Made by a program: the position numbers and the translations under genes
Notes under the pieces: generated by a model
Told to the model about the DNA's origin: nothing
Databases searched by the model: none
The model's input: only the letters and a program-made list of their open reading frames with translations
NCBI RefSeq assembly: GCF_036250735.1
Contig: NZ_CP109430.1
Coordinates: 4,898,001 to 4,962,000, forward strand
DNA length: 64,000 bases
Direction: 5' to 3'
From: Streptosporangium sp. NBC_01495
GTDB taxonomy: Bacteria > Actinomycetota > Actinomycetes > Streptosporangiales > Streptosporangiaceae
In this document: piece by piece, positions 28,801-37,287 of the stretch
Layout of the letters: every line of letters starts with the position of its first letter
Position numbering within the stretch: the stretch's first letter is position 1

Positions 28801-31800
28801 CCAACACCCCCAGCGATGGCAACGTCACCGAGACCCGCACCTACGCAAATGCCACCACCGTCTCCACCGCCAAAGCGACTTTCGATGAGTATGGGCGCCC
28901 CCTCACCTCTATCGACCCGCTGAACAAAACCACAACAACCACGTACGTCCCGGCGGTGGGCTGGCCCAATACAGGCGTCACCGTCACCAACCCGCTTGGT
29001 CACACCGTCACCACCCGCTCTTCGCACTTGAGCGGGCTCCCGATCTCGCTGAACGACGCGAACAATAAGCGGTTTGAGATCGACTACGACGCGCTAGGCC
29101 GTACCAGCACCTTGTGGGGGCCGGGTGAGCCACGCAGCGGCGGCACTCCCACCGCAACCGTCGCCTACAACCTTTCGGCCACCGCGCCGGCTCGGACGAC
29201 AACGCGGCGCCTGCTGACCGGCACTGGGGCGAACGCGAAGTACACCACCACTTATACCTACGAGGATGGCCTGGGACGGACGAGGGAAAATCAAACAGAT
29301 TCTCCGGCGGGCGGCCGAATCGTCACCGTAGCCACCTATGACAGTCGCGGCTTGACCTTGGCTCAGTCCAGGCCGGTACACAATACGATGGCGCCAGGTA
29401 GTGGGCTACTCAATCCAACCTTGACAAATTTGCCGCAATGGACGAAGACCGTCTACGACGGCTTAGAGCGGCCGACTGCGGTCATCGACTACAACTTGGC
29501 TGCTGAACTGCGTCGTACCACCACCGCCTACCCTGGCGCGGACCGAATCGAAGTCACCCCGCCAGTCGGCGGTAAGACCGCCACTGTCTCGGACGCGGCT
29601 GGGCGGACGGTCAAGACGGAGGAGTGGAAGGACGCTATTGTCCATCACGACACCAGCTATGGGTACGACCTGGCAGGCAACCTCACCAAGATTAGCGATG
29701 CGAACGGCAACGTCCGTACCTTCACTTACGACTGGCTGAGCCGCCGCACAACTGTTACCGATCCGGACTCTGGCAGTTCTTCGAGTAGGTACGATGCAGC
29801 GGGGCGGCTGCTTTGGAGCATCGACGGCAACAATGCCAAGATCTCATACGGTTATGACGATCTCGGCCGACGAACCAGTCAGTGGGCAGGCGAAACTGGC
29901 ACCGGGATCAAACTGGCCGAATGGATCTATGACACCTTGGCCAAGGGGCAGACGACCTCTGCCACCCGTTACGTCAACGGTAACGCCTACATCGACACTG
30001 TCACTGGCTACGACAATTCCTACCGGCCGACAGGGACCAAGTTGACCATCCCTGGAGTCGAGGGCGGTCTTGCTGGTGAGTACGCGTTCACCGCGCTCTA
30101 CGACAAGGCCGGGAACCTTCTCGAACAGGGCATGCCAGGAAAGGGAGGCCTTGCAGCCGAGAAACTCACGCTTTCCTATACTGACCTCGGATTTGCGAAG
30201 GGCCTGACCTCCGACTACTCCGGCGGTACTACCTACATCAAGGACACCCTTTACACCGCGACAGGCCGACCATCTGAGCGGATTTACGGCGCCAACGGCC
30301 AGGTGAAACGGAGCTTCACCTGGGATACCGCGACCGGCTGGCTGTCGCGGCTGACTACCACCGCCAAGGCCGACACCGCCACCCCGCAGATCGCCCAGGA
30401 TGACCAGGTCACCTACAACGCCGCCGGTGAGATCACCCGGATTCTGGATGCTGCCTCCGCCATTCCCGGTACAACTCCCGGTCAGTCCGAATGCTTTACC
30501 TACGACGGCCTGTCCCGGCTGAGCGCGGCGTTCACCACCACCGCCGCCTCCTGCGCCACCGGCCCCGCCAGCGGGGGCGTCGACCCCTACAACCAGAGCT
30601 ACGCCTATGACGGAGTCGGCAACCTCACCAGCCTGACCGACGGCGCGACTACCGCCACCTACACCTACCCCGCCCCCGGTGCGTCGGCGGTGCGGCCCAA
30701 CGCGGTCACCTCCATCGCCCGCGCCGGCGGCACCGTCGGCACCGATACCTATGGCTACGACAACGCCGGGCAGCTGACGGCCCGCACCGTCGGCGGCAAG
30801 CAGGGCACCTTCACCTGGAACCCGCTCGGCCAGCTGGACAAGGCCGTCATCGACGGCGCCGAGACCTCCATGGTCTACGATGCCGACGGCGAGCGGCTGA
30901 TCCGCCGCGAGCCCGACGGCACCGCCACCCTCTATCTGGGGGCGATGGAGCTGGAGCTGTCGGGCGGGACGGTCAAGGCCACCCGCTACTACACCGGCCC
31001 CGACGGCTCCACCGTCGCACTGCGCACCGGCGCCGGCATCAAGTGGCTGGCCTCGGGCCTGCACGGCTCCACCCAGCTGGCCGTCGACGACGCCACCGGC
31101 CAGGTTGCCCGCGAACGTTACCTGCCCTACGGCAAACGCCGCGGCTCCGACGACCTGCCCTTCACCGACCGCGGCTTCCTCGGCAAGATCGAAGACGACT
31201 CCACCGGCCTGAACTACCTCTCGGCCCGCTACTACGACCCCTCCATCGCCAAATTCGTTTCCACCGACCCGCTGCTCAACCTTGACAAGCCGCAATGGCT
31301 CAACGCCTACGGGTACGCCGGTAACAATCCGATCGGAATGTCTGACCCCACCGGCCTAAGGCCAGCCCCAGATTCCGGTAAAGCAGATCCGTGCTACAAG
31401 CCAAAGAGCAGGGCATGCAAGCAATATCGTAAATATCAAGCAGAAACGGAAGCCAAAACCGCACAAGCTGAAGTAGACAGACAACTTAAACTGCTCCTCG
31501 ACGCTCTCACGGGACTCGCGAAGATCGCCGCCGACGAACTCGGTATCACTGCGGGCATCAAGTGCTTCACCACCGGCAACCTCGGCGCGTGCGGCGAAAC
31601 GGCACTCAACATCCTTGGCTCACTGGCCGGAGGCCTTGCCGGAAAACTAGCTGCCAAATACTCCTTGCCATGGAAATGGAAAAAAGCTTACGAAATCGGG
31701 CAGAAGGTCTGGAAACATGCCGGTGATGCCATCAACGCTTTCAAGGGCTGGCTGAGGTCCAGAGAAAAGTTACAGGCCGCCGCGAACAAGGTCCAAGAGG

Positions 31801-32615
31801 CTACTCAAGCTTTGATTAAATGCACGAGTAGCTTCGTTCCAGGAACCAAGGTCTTGATGGCCGATGGCACACAAAAGCCCATAGAAAAGGTCGCCGTCGG
31901 AGATAAGGTTCTCGCTACTGATCCCAAAACCGGCAAGTCTGAGGCCAAGCCGGTAATTGCTCTGATCTCTAGTCAGGGTGCCAAGAACCTCGTACAGATC
32001 ACCGTCGATACAGACGGTGAAAAGGGCAGCGCCACCGGCGTGGTCATCGCCACCGACCAGCACCCCTTCTGGGTGAATGACCTCCGAGCCTGGGTTAAGG
32101 CTACAAGGCTTCAACCGGGCGCTTGGCTGCAGACCAGTGCTGGCACCCATGTCCAGGTCACCGCTATCAAGAAGTGGACCACCCAGAAGCAACCCGTCCA
32201 CAACCTCACCGTCGCCAACATTCACACCTACCACGTGGTTGCTGGTGCATCCAGCCTGCTGGTCCACAACTGTCGAGGTAAGATCGGCTACGGAGTCGGT
32301 GATCTCAGCCAGGCGGTCCAACAGGAGCGGTTGAAGGACAAAAACAAGGGAAACAACTACGGTGCCGCAATGCTTGAGGATGGTACGATCATCGTCGCCC
32401 GGTCAGGCAAGCGCATACACGCAGAGGAAGCTCTCATTAAGCTCGCCAACGGTCGAAAAATAGTCGACCTATACACTGAGCGAGAGCCATGCGCAAACAA
32501 ATGCCAAGGCCTTACTAAGGGTATGAACGTGAGCTGGTCCTGGGACTGGAATAACGTAGATAGGGATGCAACAAATAAGGCGCTCAAGCGAGCGGTCAAT
32601 GCCCTGTTTTCCTAA
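25866..32615 (+). CDS. RHS/YD-repeat polymorphic toxin with HINT and deaminase-like tip
   Basis: 2249 residues from ATG at 25866 (GGAAGGG seven bases upstream). Residues 1-40 are a signal or membrane anchor (VALVIGVVMAVLVSGVGV). About 250-350 resembles the SpvB/TcdB-like start of RHS scaffolds (LSLGYDASSVDGQGNW, GAGWELN). YD repeats fill the middle (YGYDLAGNLTKI, YDWLSRRTTVTDPDSG, YGYDDLGRRTSQW). The RHS core signature is near residue 1783 (GLNYLSARYYDP, NPIGMSDPTGL). A HINT autoprotease spans Cys1986 to the HNC at 2134-2136 (SFVPGTKVLMADG, ATDQHPFWV, SLLVHNC). The 114-residue tip has HAE at 2185-2187 and EREPCANKC with Cys2209 and Cys2213, the zinc signature of deaminase toxins, perhaps of the XOO_2897-like type. 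GC falls after about 31370. The SUKH-4-like gene downstream is the likely immunity partner. Confidence 0.85.
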   Translation: MRVRRVRFRLVALVIGVVMAVLVSGVGVPERLVQPAAAAVPTPDPEPSVDGRAVPKPKAAKGAEDSAPVVKPKPPVWPKAGSAEVEVKSTLARAGELPVRVGAVDSGAEVGTVKVETLPAETVRTLGGVGVAARFGRADGGDQPGKVRAEFSYANFRDGFGGNFAGRLQILRLPACAVQTPRSRECVVRPQVVKTSNDLKSGVLIAEVEIGQTAPAKTPAAPKGDAKAAAKAVAEATAARQLAEGSVYLMAAGLTGPDGNFGATDLKPSGTWQAGTSGGGFSYDYPLPEAPSPIGNGPELSLGYDASSVDGQGNWTNNQSSAVGAGWELNTGFIERKYRRCVVDNYYNEQADLIWEAIETGTFGKALCWESPDANDNDATTTDMTQSELVLNVGGRSAQIVKDRTSGLWKTVPDFGWQIEQLPGGADSQAYWKVTSSEGQVSRFGFRKDAQWQVPYIGNESGEPCFDRYLADAIPPTCTGVWRWNLDQSIDANENVIDYTYNREINYFCLPSCFHEIYRVLPYDRGGFLAKAEWGHNTQVASSVPTSRTIFTTADRGTTDVPTDLKCDVQVGCANGAIAFYSTRKLDSVLTESLNPATSGWDPVTRLNLTYTWVYTRTDFGAPYDPVLWLDTIQQTGLAGGSITLPPTDFDATMLAGKMVYDDISDWTDLLSWRMVPRIATIANGMGGRIEVAYGQADPCSGGKGRDGTNYFNDHTGDCYKIDMSEGGNEAWTLYYKQLVTKVTEKDTVAASPDMVNSYEYLGGPGWASPVEYAQPGLVPPSTDWRGYATVRTTRGSGSDAADFTVTSDTFLRGMGTSVTTFEGTTVTDVKALQGQVLQEQSWKLTSLSPRTFAEVESTRYEYTVQSTGSGPGVQDPAFVLRTRERGREQVTGGAWRWTESRTAYNADGLPNKVNDYGDTAIATDNTCTTSTYARNVASGAWMTSFPSSTERRSGDDCATGALIGKTVTLYDGGTDPATNTPSDGNVTETRTYANATTVSTAKATFDEYGRPLTSIDPLNKTTTTTYVPAVGWPNTGVTVTNPLGHTVTTRSSHLSGLPISLNDANNKRFEIDYDALGRTSTLWGPGEPRSGGTPTATVAYNLSATAPARTTTRRLLTGTGANAKYTTTYTYEDGLGRTRENQTDSPAGGRIVTVATYDSRGLTLAQSRPVHNTMAPGSGLLNPTLTNLPQWTKTVYDGLERPTAVIDYNLAAELRRTTTAYPGADRIEVTPPVGGKTATVSDAAGRTVKTEEWKDAIVHHDTSYGYDLAGNLTKISDANGNVRTFTYDWLSRRTTVTDPDSGSSSSRYDAAGRLLWSIDGNNAKISYGYDDLGRRTSQWAGETGTGIKLAEWIYDTLAKGQTTSATRYVNGNAYIDTVTGYDNSYRPTGTKLTIPGVEGGLAGEYAFTALYDKAGNLLEQGMPGKGGLAAEKLTLSYTDLGFAKGLTSDYSGGTTYIKDTLYTATGRPSERIYGANGQVKRSFTWDTATGWLSRLTTTAKADTATPQIAQDDQVTYNAAGEITRILDAASAIPGTTPGQSECFTYDGLSRLSAAFTTTAASCATGPASGGVDPYNQSYAYDGVGNLTSLTDGATTATYTYPAPGASAVRPNAVTSIARAGGTVGTDTYGYDNAGQLTARTVGGKQGTFTWNPLGQLDKAVIDGAETSMVYDADGERLIRREPDGTATLYLGAMELELSGGTVKATRYYTGPDGSTVALRTGAGIKWLASGLHGSTQLAVDDATGQVARERYLPYGKRRGSDDLPFTDRGFLGKIEDDSTGLNYLSARYYDPSIAKFVSTDPLLNLDKPQWLNAYGYAGNNPIGMSDPTGLRPAPDSGKADPCYKPKSRACKQYRKYQAETEAKTAQAEVDRQLKLLLDALTGLAKIAADELGITAGIKCFTTGNLGACGETALNILGSLAGGLAGKLAAKYSLPWKWKKAYEIGQKVWKHAGDAINAFKGWLRSREKLQAAANKVQEATQALIKCTSSFVPGTKVLMADGTQKPIEKVAVGDKVLATDPKTGKSEAKPVIALISSQGAKNLVQITVDTDGEKGSATGVVIATDQHPFWVNDLRAWVKATRLQPGAWLQTSAGTHVQVTAIKKWTTQKQPVHNLTVANIHTYHVVAGASSLLVHNCRGKIGYGVGDLSQAVQQERLKDKNKGNNYGAAMLEDGTIIVARSGKRIHAEEALIKLANGRKIVDLYTEREPCANKCQGLTKGMNVSWSWDWNNVDRDATNKALKRAVNALFS

Positions 32616-32702
32616 AGGGAAATGAGCGTTCTAGTAGTTATTGGCCGCCTCGCGATCCGATCACGTCCCAGTAGTTAAGCGATTGAATAGAGGGAGGCGA
32701 TG

Positions 32703-33218
32703 ATGGTGGAGGATGAGAGCGAGTGGCCAACATTCGAGCTGGTGGAATTCGATCCATCTCATGCACCCATGGGGCTTCTAAGGGAATCCAGACTTTTTAA
32801 AGGCGGTGTTCCGCGGGATCTATTCGACACTGTTTACCGGGCGGCAGACTCTCTAACGCTCATCGAAACGATGGACCAAAGGGAGTTGACTTGTTTTGGT
32901 GACTTGGGTTCGTGGCAGCTTATCTGTCTGGATCCGGCATCGGGTGAGGTGGTTGAAGTATCGAAACTACCTGATATTCAACCGAGGTTACTCAACTCAA
33001 GTCTCGATCAATTCAGTGAAACCGTTCGCCTCGTGATCGAAAGATTTCCTTTTTACGGATCCGATAGTGAGCTCGAAGAGCGAGAATCTGTTGCTGGCGA
33101 GCTACTTGAGGAGATCCGCAATATTGACGAGCGCGCCCTTGTGCAAGACGGATTTTGGGCAACGTTCATCGATGATTTAAAGATCGGAGATTATTCGACG
33201 GAGGATGTATTGTCTTAG
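32703..33218 (+). CDS. SUKH-4-type immunity protein
   Basis: 171 residues from the second of two adjacent ATGs, chosen because AGGGAGG lies five bases upstream; the ATG at 32700 is the alternative. The pattern GVPRDLFDTVY, GDLGSWQLICLDPASGEVVEV and LLNSSLDQFSETV matches the SUKH-4 immunity family, small cytoplasmic proteins that bind and neutralise polymorphic toxins. It follows the toxin gene by 84 bp on the same strand, the standard place for a cognate immunity gene. GC is low like the toxin tip, consistent with toxin tip and immunity having been acquired together. Confidence 0.8.
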   Translation: MVEDESEWPTFELVEFDPSHAPMGLLRESRLFKGGVPRDLFDTVYRAADSLTLIETMDQRELTCFGDLGSWQLICLDPASGEVVEVSKLPDIQPRLLNSSLDQFSETVRLVIERFPFYGSDSELEERESVAGELLEEIRNIDERALVQDGFWATFIDDLKIGDYSTEDVLS

Positions 33219-33224
33219 CAAGTT

Positions 33225-33647
33225 TTACGGTGACAGAAACGAGGCCGGCGACACCCCCGCGGCGAACGGGTGATTGCGCCAGGCGGTGACGGCGGCTTCG
33301 GCGCCGACCAGGTCGACGAACGCGTCCGCGTGCTCGGCGGCCTGAGCGAGCAACCAGTCCCGGTAGGCCAGCGCCTGGCGCTGGTAGGCGGTCACCGTGT
33401 TCTTCGCGAGCGCGCACCGATCGAGATGCGTGCCGAATGCGGCTAACGCCATCTCCGCGGCGGCCGCCACCGACCCCGCCTCACGAGCGGGCCGAAGCAC
33501 CACCACATTGCTCGCTCCGGAGGCGTCCCGATCGGCAACGCGGTTGTCGACTTGACCGCTGTCCCGCTCGCCATCGTGACCGTCAACCTGGTTGCCGGTT
33601 TCGCTGCTGCCATTATTGTCGATCTTGCTGTCGGCGCTCGCGGTCAT
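33225..33647 (-). pseudogene. N-terminal fragment of a tyrosine recombinase/integrase
   Basis: 140 residues. After a low-complexity start (about 1-55), residues 75-135 match the SAM-like core-binding domain of phage-type integrases (LAKNTVTAYQRQALAYRDWL, then AAVTAWRNH and AAGVSPAS). The frame then leaves the family and stops; the catalytic domain is absent, so this is a truncated relic. The cut lies a few bases beyond the immunity gene stop, and an IS5 copy begins about 20 bp before its start. It may mark an old integration site. Confidence 0.65.
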
Positions 33648-33711
33648 CTCTCCGCACTCCTCCTTAGAAGTCCTAACAGAATGAATTCTGTTGTGTACGC
33701 GTTGTTCGTTT

Positions 33712-34527
33712 ATGAGGAAGGGGGAACAGCTGCCCTGGGTCGTTTCGGACGAGCTGTGGGAGCGGATCGAGCCGTTGTTGCCGAGGGTGGAGCGCCGCTA
33801 CCGGCACCCTGGGCGCAAGCGGTTGGATGACCGCAAGGCGCTGTGCGGGATCTTGTTCGTGCTCTACACCGCGATCCCGTGGGAATTCCTGCCACAGGAA
33901 CTCGGGTTCGGCTTGGGGATGACGTGCTGGCGCCGGTTGCGCGACTGGCAGCAGGCCCGGGGTCTGGGATCGGCTGCATCAACTGTTGCTGGCCGAGTTG
34001 CATGCCGGCGATCAGTTGGACTGGTCCAAGGCGGTGATCGACAGCTCCCACGTGCGGGCGCTCAAGGGCGGCCCAAAACCAGTCCGAGCCCGGTCGACCG
34101 CGCCAAAACGGGCTCGAAACACCACGTGATCACCGACGGCAACGGCATCCCGCTGGCCGTCAGCCTGACCGGCGGCAACCGCAATGACGTGCTGCAGTTG
34201 ATGCCGCTGATCGAGGCGATTCCACCGGTGCGCGGCAAGGTGGGCCGGCCCCGTCGACGCCCTACGGTACTGTACGCCGACCGAGCCTACGATCACGATT
34301 GCCACCGCCGTTCGGTGCGTAAGAAACGGATCGAACCGGTCATCGCCCGCCGCGGCACGTCGCATGGTTCCGGTCTCGGCGTCCACCGCTGGGTCGTCGA
34401 GCAGACGATCGCGCTGCTGCACTGGTTTCGCCGGCTACGCATCCGATGGGAGATCCGCGACGACATCCACGAAGCCTTCCTCACCCTGGCCGCCGCCCTC
34501 ATCTGCTGGCGACGCCTCGTCCGCTGA
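33712..34527 (+). pseudogene. IS5-family transposase, copy A, with internal frame scramble
   Basis: The N-terminal third (MRKGEQLPWVVSDELWERIE) and the C-terminal half (KTGSKHHVITDGNGIPL, YADRAYDHDCHRR, HRWVVEQTIALLHWF) match copy B and IS5-family DDE transposases. Between about residues 81 and 125 the sequence is out of frame because of one extra C near 33957 relative to copy B. That shift happens to bring the reading into the second-ORF frame, so a 272-residue frame stays open, but the stretch with the first catalytic Asp (VIDSSHVRALKGG) is lost. A CCCAAAA heptamer at 34072-34078 is phased for -1 slippage in the ancestral frame. The left flank (33665-33684) is shared with copy B. Confidence 0.75.
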
Positions 34528-34580
34528 TCAGTCTGCTTTGAGCCTGCAAGGTCGATCACTTTTCCGCGCGATTCGGCGGT

Positions 34581-35165
34581 TCAGCTCGCGGGCAGCTCCG
34601 CTTGCGCCGGCTGGTAGGAGATCGGCGAGGGCAGGCCCAGGTCTTGAGGGAGAAGGGAGGAGATCCAGACGTCCTTGGCGGTGTCGCCGTTGACATGAGC
34701 AGCGCGCAGGGTGCCTTCCAGAGCGAAGCCGGCCTTGCGCGCCACCGCCCAGGACGCGAGATTGCCCGGCTCAGCACGCCATTCCAGACGCGGGGCCCTC
34801 AACACGCTGAAGGTCCACCGCGCCAAGGCCAGAACGGCTTCGAGCGCATATCCGCCGCCCCGATGCTCGGCCACTGTCCAATAACCCACTGCCCAGACAT
34901 CGGCGTGCCGGTGGACGTTGACCGATCCCAGGAAAGTCCCGCTCGTCCGAGCCTCGACAGCGAAGTGGTACATCGTGTCGTCCCGCCACCCCGCGGGCAC
35001 CAGCTCACCAAGGTAGAAGGCGGCATGCCGCCGTTCATAGGGACTCGGTATACCGGTCCATCGCTGGATCTCCGGATCCTGGCAGGCGGCAAAGACCACA
35101 TCCTCATCAGCGTTGTCGAGAGGGCGCAGAAGCAGTCGCTCGGCGGCGATCACGGTGGGTTCCAT
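34581..35165 (-). CDS. GNAT-family N-acetyltransferase, RimJ/RimL type
   Basis: 194 residues from ATG at 35165; the frame is open further upstream but the family alignment starts here (IAAERLLLRPLDNADEDVV). Typical features are PSPYERRHAAFY, the acetyl-CoA loop VAEHRGGGYALEAVLAL and the C-terminal NLASWAVARKAGFALEGTLR. Members acetylate ribosomal protein N-termini, amino groups of small molecules or antibiotics; the substrate here is unknown. It lies inside the IS3-flanked segment and may be cargo. Confidence 0.8.
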   Translation of the reverse strand: MEPTVIAAERLLLRPLDNADEDVVFAACQDPEIQRWTGIPSPYERRHAAFYLGELVPAGWRDDTMYHFAVEARTSGTFLGSVNVHRHADVWAVGYWTVAEHRGGGYALEAVLALARWTFSVLRAPRLEWRAEPGNLASWAVARKAGFALEGTLRAAHVNGDTAKDVWISSLLPQDLGLPSPISYQPAQAELPAS

Positions 35166-35599
35166 ACCCGATGATTGTGATCGCTTCTGTACTCCCCAGG
35201 CCACCGAATATCTCAGGGGAGATCCGCTGCACCATCTCCTGATCATTCTGCTAGGAGTTCTTATTATCCGGGGAGTTTTTCCGACGTTAGCCGAGAGCAA
35301 TTGTCAATACCTGTGGATCGGTGGTGTGTGGCAATCCCCTCGAACCGTAGAGACTTCTGTTGTGGTGATCTTCGCTTTTAGGATCTTGCTGGTGCGCTGC
35401 GCGTCCTCGCTGGGGCAGGCCCTGGCCTGCCCGTACTCCTGCCGCCAGGGGCCGTAGAGGTCTCCGGGGTCAAGGGCGGCCGAAGGCCGTCGCGCAGCGA
35501 TCGCGTCAGCGACCCTTGAGGCCGGAGCAGGCGGCCCCGGACACTGCGCGGCGCATCCCCCGGCCCGCACGAGGTGTTCGATCAGGAGAACGCGGCGGC

Positions 35600-36571
35600 T
35601 CATGCCGCCTCCTTCCGTTCGTGCCGCGCAGCGGCCTTGCGTTTCCTCTTGTCCTCCTTGCGCTGCCGTGCCGCGGCCCGCAACCGCTGCTGAACCGACG
35701 GATCCAACCGCTCGAACTCCACCGGCGAAAACATCGCGTTCGTCGAATGCAGCCGCATCGTGTTGAAGTCGTCGATCCAGGCGGCGATCGCACGACGGGC
35801 CTGATCATGGGTGGCGAACGGCTCACGGCGCAACAACTCGAACTCCAAACTGGAGAAGAACGACTCGGCCGCGGCATTGTCCAGCGCCGAGCCGACCCGC
35901 CCCATCGACTGCACGATGCCCATCCGCTCACAGGCCCGCCGGAAGTCGGCCGCGGTGTACTCCGACCCTTGATCACTGTGAAACCTCACACCCGCGACGC
36001 CACCGCCCCGCAGGGCGACCGCCATCTGCAGCGACGCGGTGGCCAGCGCGGCTCCCTTGTGCGCGCTCATCGCGAACCCGAGCACTCGGCGGGAGAACAA
36101 GTCCTCGGTGGCCGCCAGATACAGCGCTCCTTCAGCGGTGGGGATCTCGGTGCCGTCCCCGCACCAGGTCACGTCCGGCCCGGGTGCGGTGAAGTCCCGC
36201 CGCAGATGGTCCTCGGCCCGCCACCGGCCCCGGCCCGGCCGGGTGGTGTTCTTGCGCTTGGTCTTGGGCCGGGCCGCCAAAGCGCGCTCAGCCATGACCT
36301 TCGCCACCGTGTTCTTACTCACTCGCCAACCGGCCCGACGCAGCCGGGCGGTGATCCGCGGTGATCCCTCAGTGCCTTTGCGCTGATGAAACGCCGAGAC
36401 GACGGCCTCGATCAGACCAGCCCGACGGCGTTCGCGCTCGCCAGGACCCTCGCGCCCCCGCCGCGACCACTTATAAAACCAGGACTGCGACACCCCCAGC
36501 GCCCGGCACGCAACCGCGTGCGCAACACCGTGCTCGGCCCTCTGAGCGGCGATGAAGCCGGCCATGCTCAC
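35600..36571 (-). CDS. IS3-family transposase OrfB (rve integrase core), copy 2
   Basis: 323 residues, identical in sequence to the OrfB at 23808-24779, with the DDE residues in WCGDGTEIPT, FHSDQGSEYTA and NAAAESFFSSLE. The absence of differences shows that one copy arose recently from the other or that they are kept alike by recombination. Confidence 0.9.
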   Translation of the reverse strand: MSMAGFIAAQRAEHGVAHAVACRALGVSQSWFYKWSRRGREGPGERERRRAGLIEAVVSAFHQRKGTEGSPRITARLRRAGWRVSKNTVAKVMAERALAARPKTKRKNTTRPGRGRWRAEDHLRRDFTAPGPDVTWCGDGTEIPTAEGALYLAATEDLFSRRVLGFAMSAHKGAALATASLQMAVALRGGGVAGVRFHSDQGSEYTAADFRRACERMGIVQSMGRVGSALDNAAAESFFSSLEFELLRREPFATHDQARRAIAAWIDDFNTMRLHSTNAMFSPVEFERLDPSVQQRLRAAARQRKEDKRKRKAAARHERKEAA

Positions 36572-36864
36572 CGGCCCATCGCGTCCTTGACCCAGAGGGC
36601 CACCGAGCGCTTGAGCACATCACGCTCCATCGCCAGCTCGGCGACCTCCCGACGCAGCCGGACCAACTCGGCCCGCTCGTCCTCGCCCAGGCCGCCGTTT
36701 CCGGCTCGCCGCCGCTGCCGGGCCATGTTCACCCAGTTGGCCAGAGTGCCCGCATTGACCCCCAGATCCTGGGCCACCCGCACGATCGGCCTACCGGTCT
36801 CCTCAACGATCCGGACCGCACCGTCTTTGAAGTCCTGATCGAACCTCCGTCGTGTCTCAGACAT
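36568..36864 (-). CDS. IS3-family transposase OrfA, copy 2
   Basis: 98 residues, identical to the OrfA at 24776-25072: HTH region followed by a leucine-rich helix. Its stop overlaps the OrfB start as GTGA. Confidence 0.9.
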   Translation of the reverse strand: MSETRRRFDQDFKDGAVRIVEETGRPIVRVAQDLGVNAGTLANWVNMARQRRRAGNGGLGEDERAELVRLRREVAELAMERDVLKRSVALWVKDAMGR

Positions 36865-36924
36865 CGCCGTTCCCCCTTTAAGGCGATGTCTCTACGTTAC
36901 GAGGGAAAGCCCAGGTGAGCGTTA

Positions 36925-37287
36925 TTACGCCTCGAGGTCTTGGTGGCCCTTTGGGGTGAGTAGCTGACGGAGTCGTTTGATTTCGGCGATCAGCCGAGGG
37001 ACATCTTGGCGGGCGTCCGCGATGAACTGGGCATTCTCATCCCAGCGTCCGTCGGCGACGTCGACGTAGCGAGGGTGCTGGATGAGGGTTGCGGCCACGA
37101 TCTCGTGATGATCGAAGTCCGGCCACCGTTCACCGTGGCCGGTGTCGGGAACGGTGCTGATGGCCACGAGGCTCATGGCCACCTCGTCGTCGAGGTGCCG
37201 GATGAACCACGGCCCTGGAGTTGCCGCCTCGGCGAGTTCTTCGATCGCGGCCAGTTCCTCATCGGTCAGCGGCTCGGGAGTTGTCAT
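36925..37287 (-). CDS. Small hypothetical protein, Ead/Ea22-like
   Basis: 120 residues. The pattern AEAATPGPW near the N-terminus, then NAQFIADARQDVPRLIAEIKRL, is common in small proteins of actinophages and mobile elements (Ead/Ea22-like); their function is unknown. No signal peptide. Its ATG overlaps the stop of the IS256 relic by one base (TAATG), so it may depend on translation from upstream. The gene ends just beside IS3 copy 2. Confidence 0.6.
   Translation of the reverse strand: MTTPEPLTDEELAAIEELAEAATPGPWFIRHLDDEVAMSLVAISTVPDTGHGERWPDFDHHEIVAATLIQHPRYVDVADGRWDENAQFIADARQDVPRLIAEIKRLRQLLTPKGHQDLEA

Larger units (their letters stand above)
35329..36913 (-). mobile_element. IS3-family insertion sequence, copy 2
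   Basis: 1585 bp, apparently identical to copy 1 (23537-25121) and in the same orientation, with the same inverted-repeat ends. Flanks TGTG and GGTG do not form a clear target duplication. Together the two copies bracket 25122-35328. The 5' leader of the acetyltransferase gene (35166-35328) holds nothing else recognised. Confidence 0.85.
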
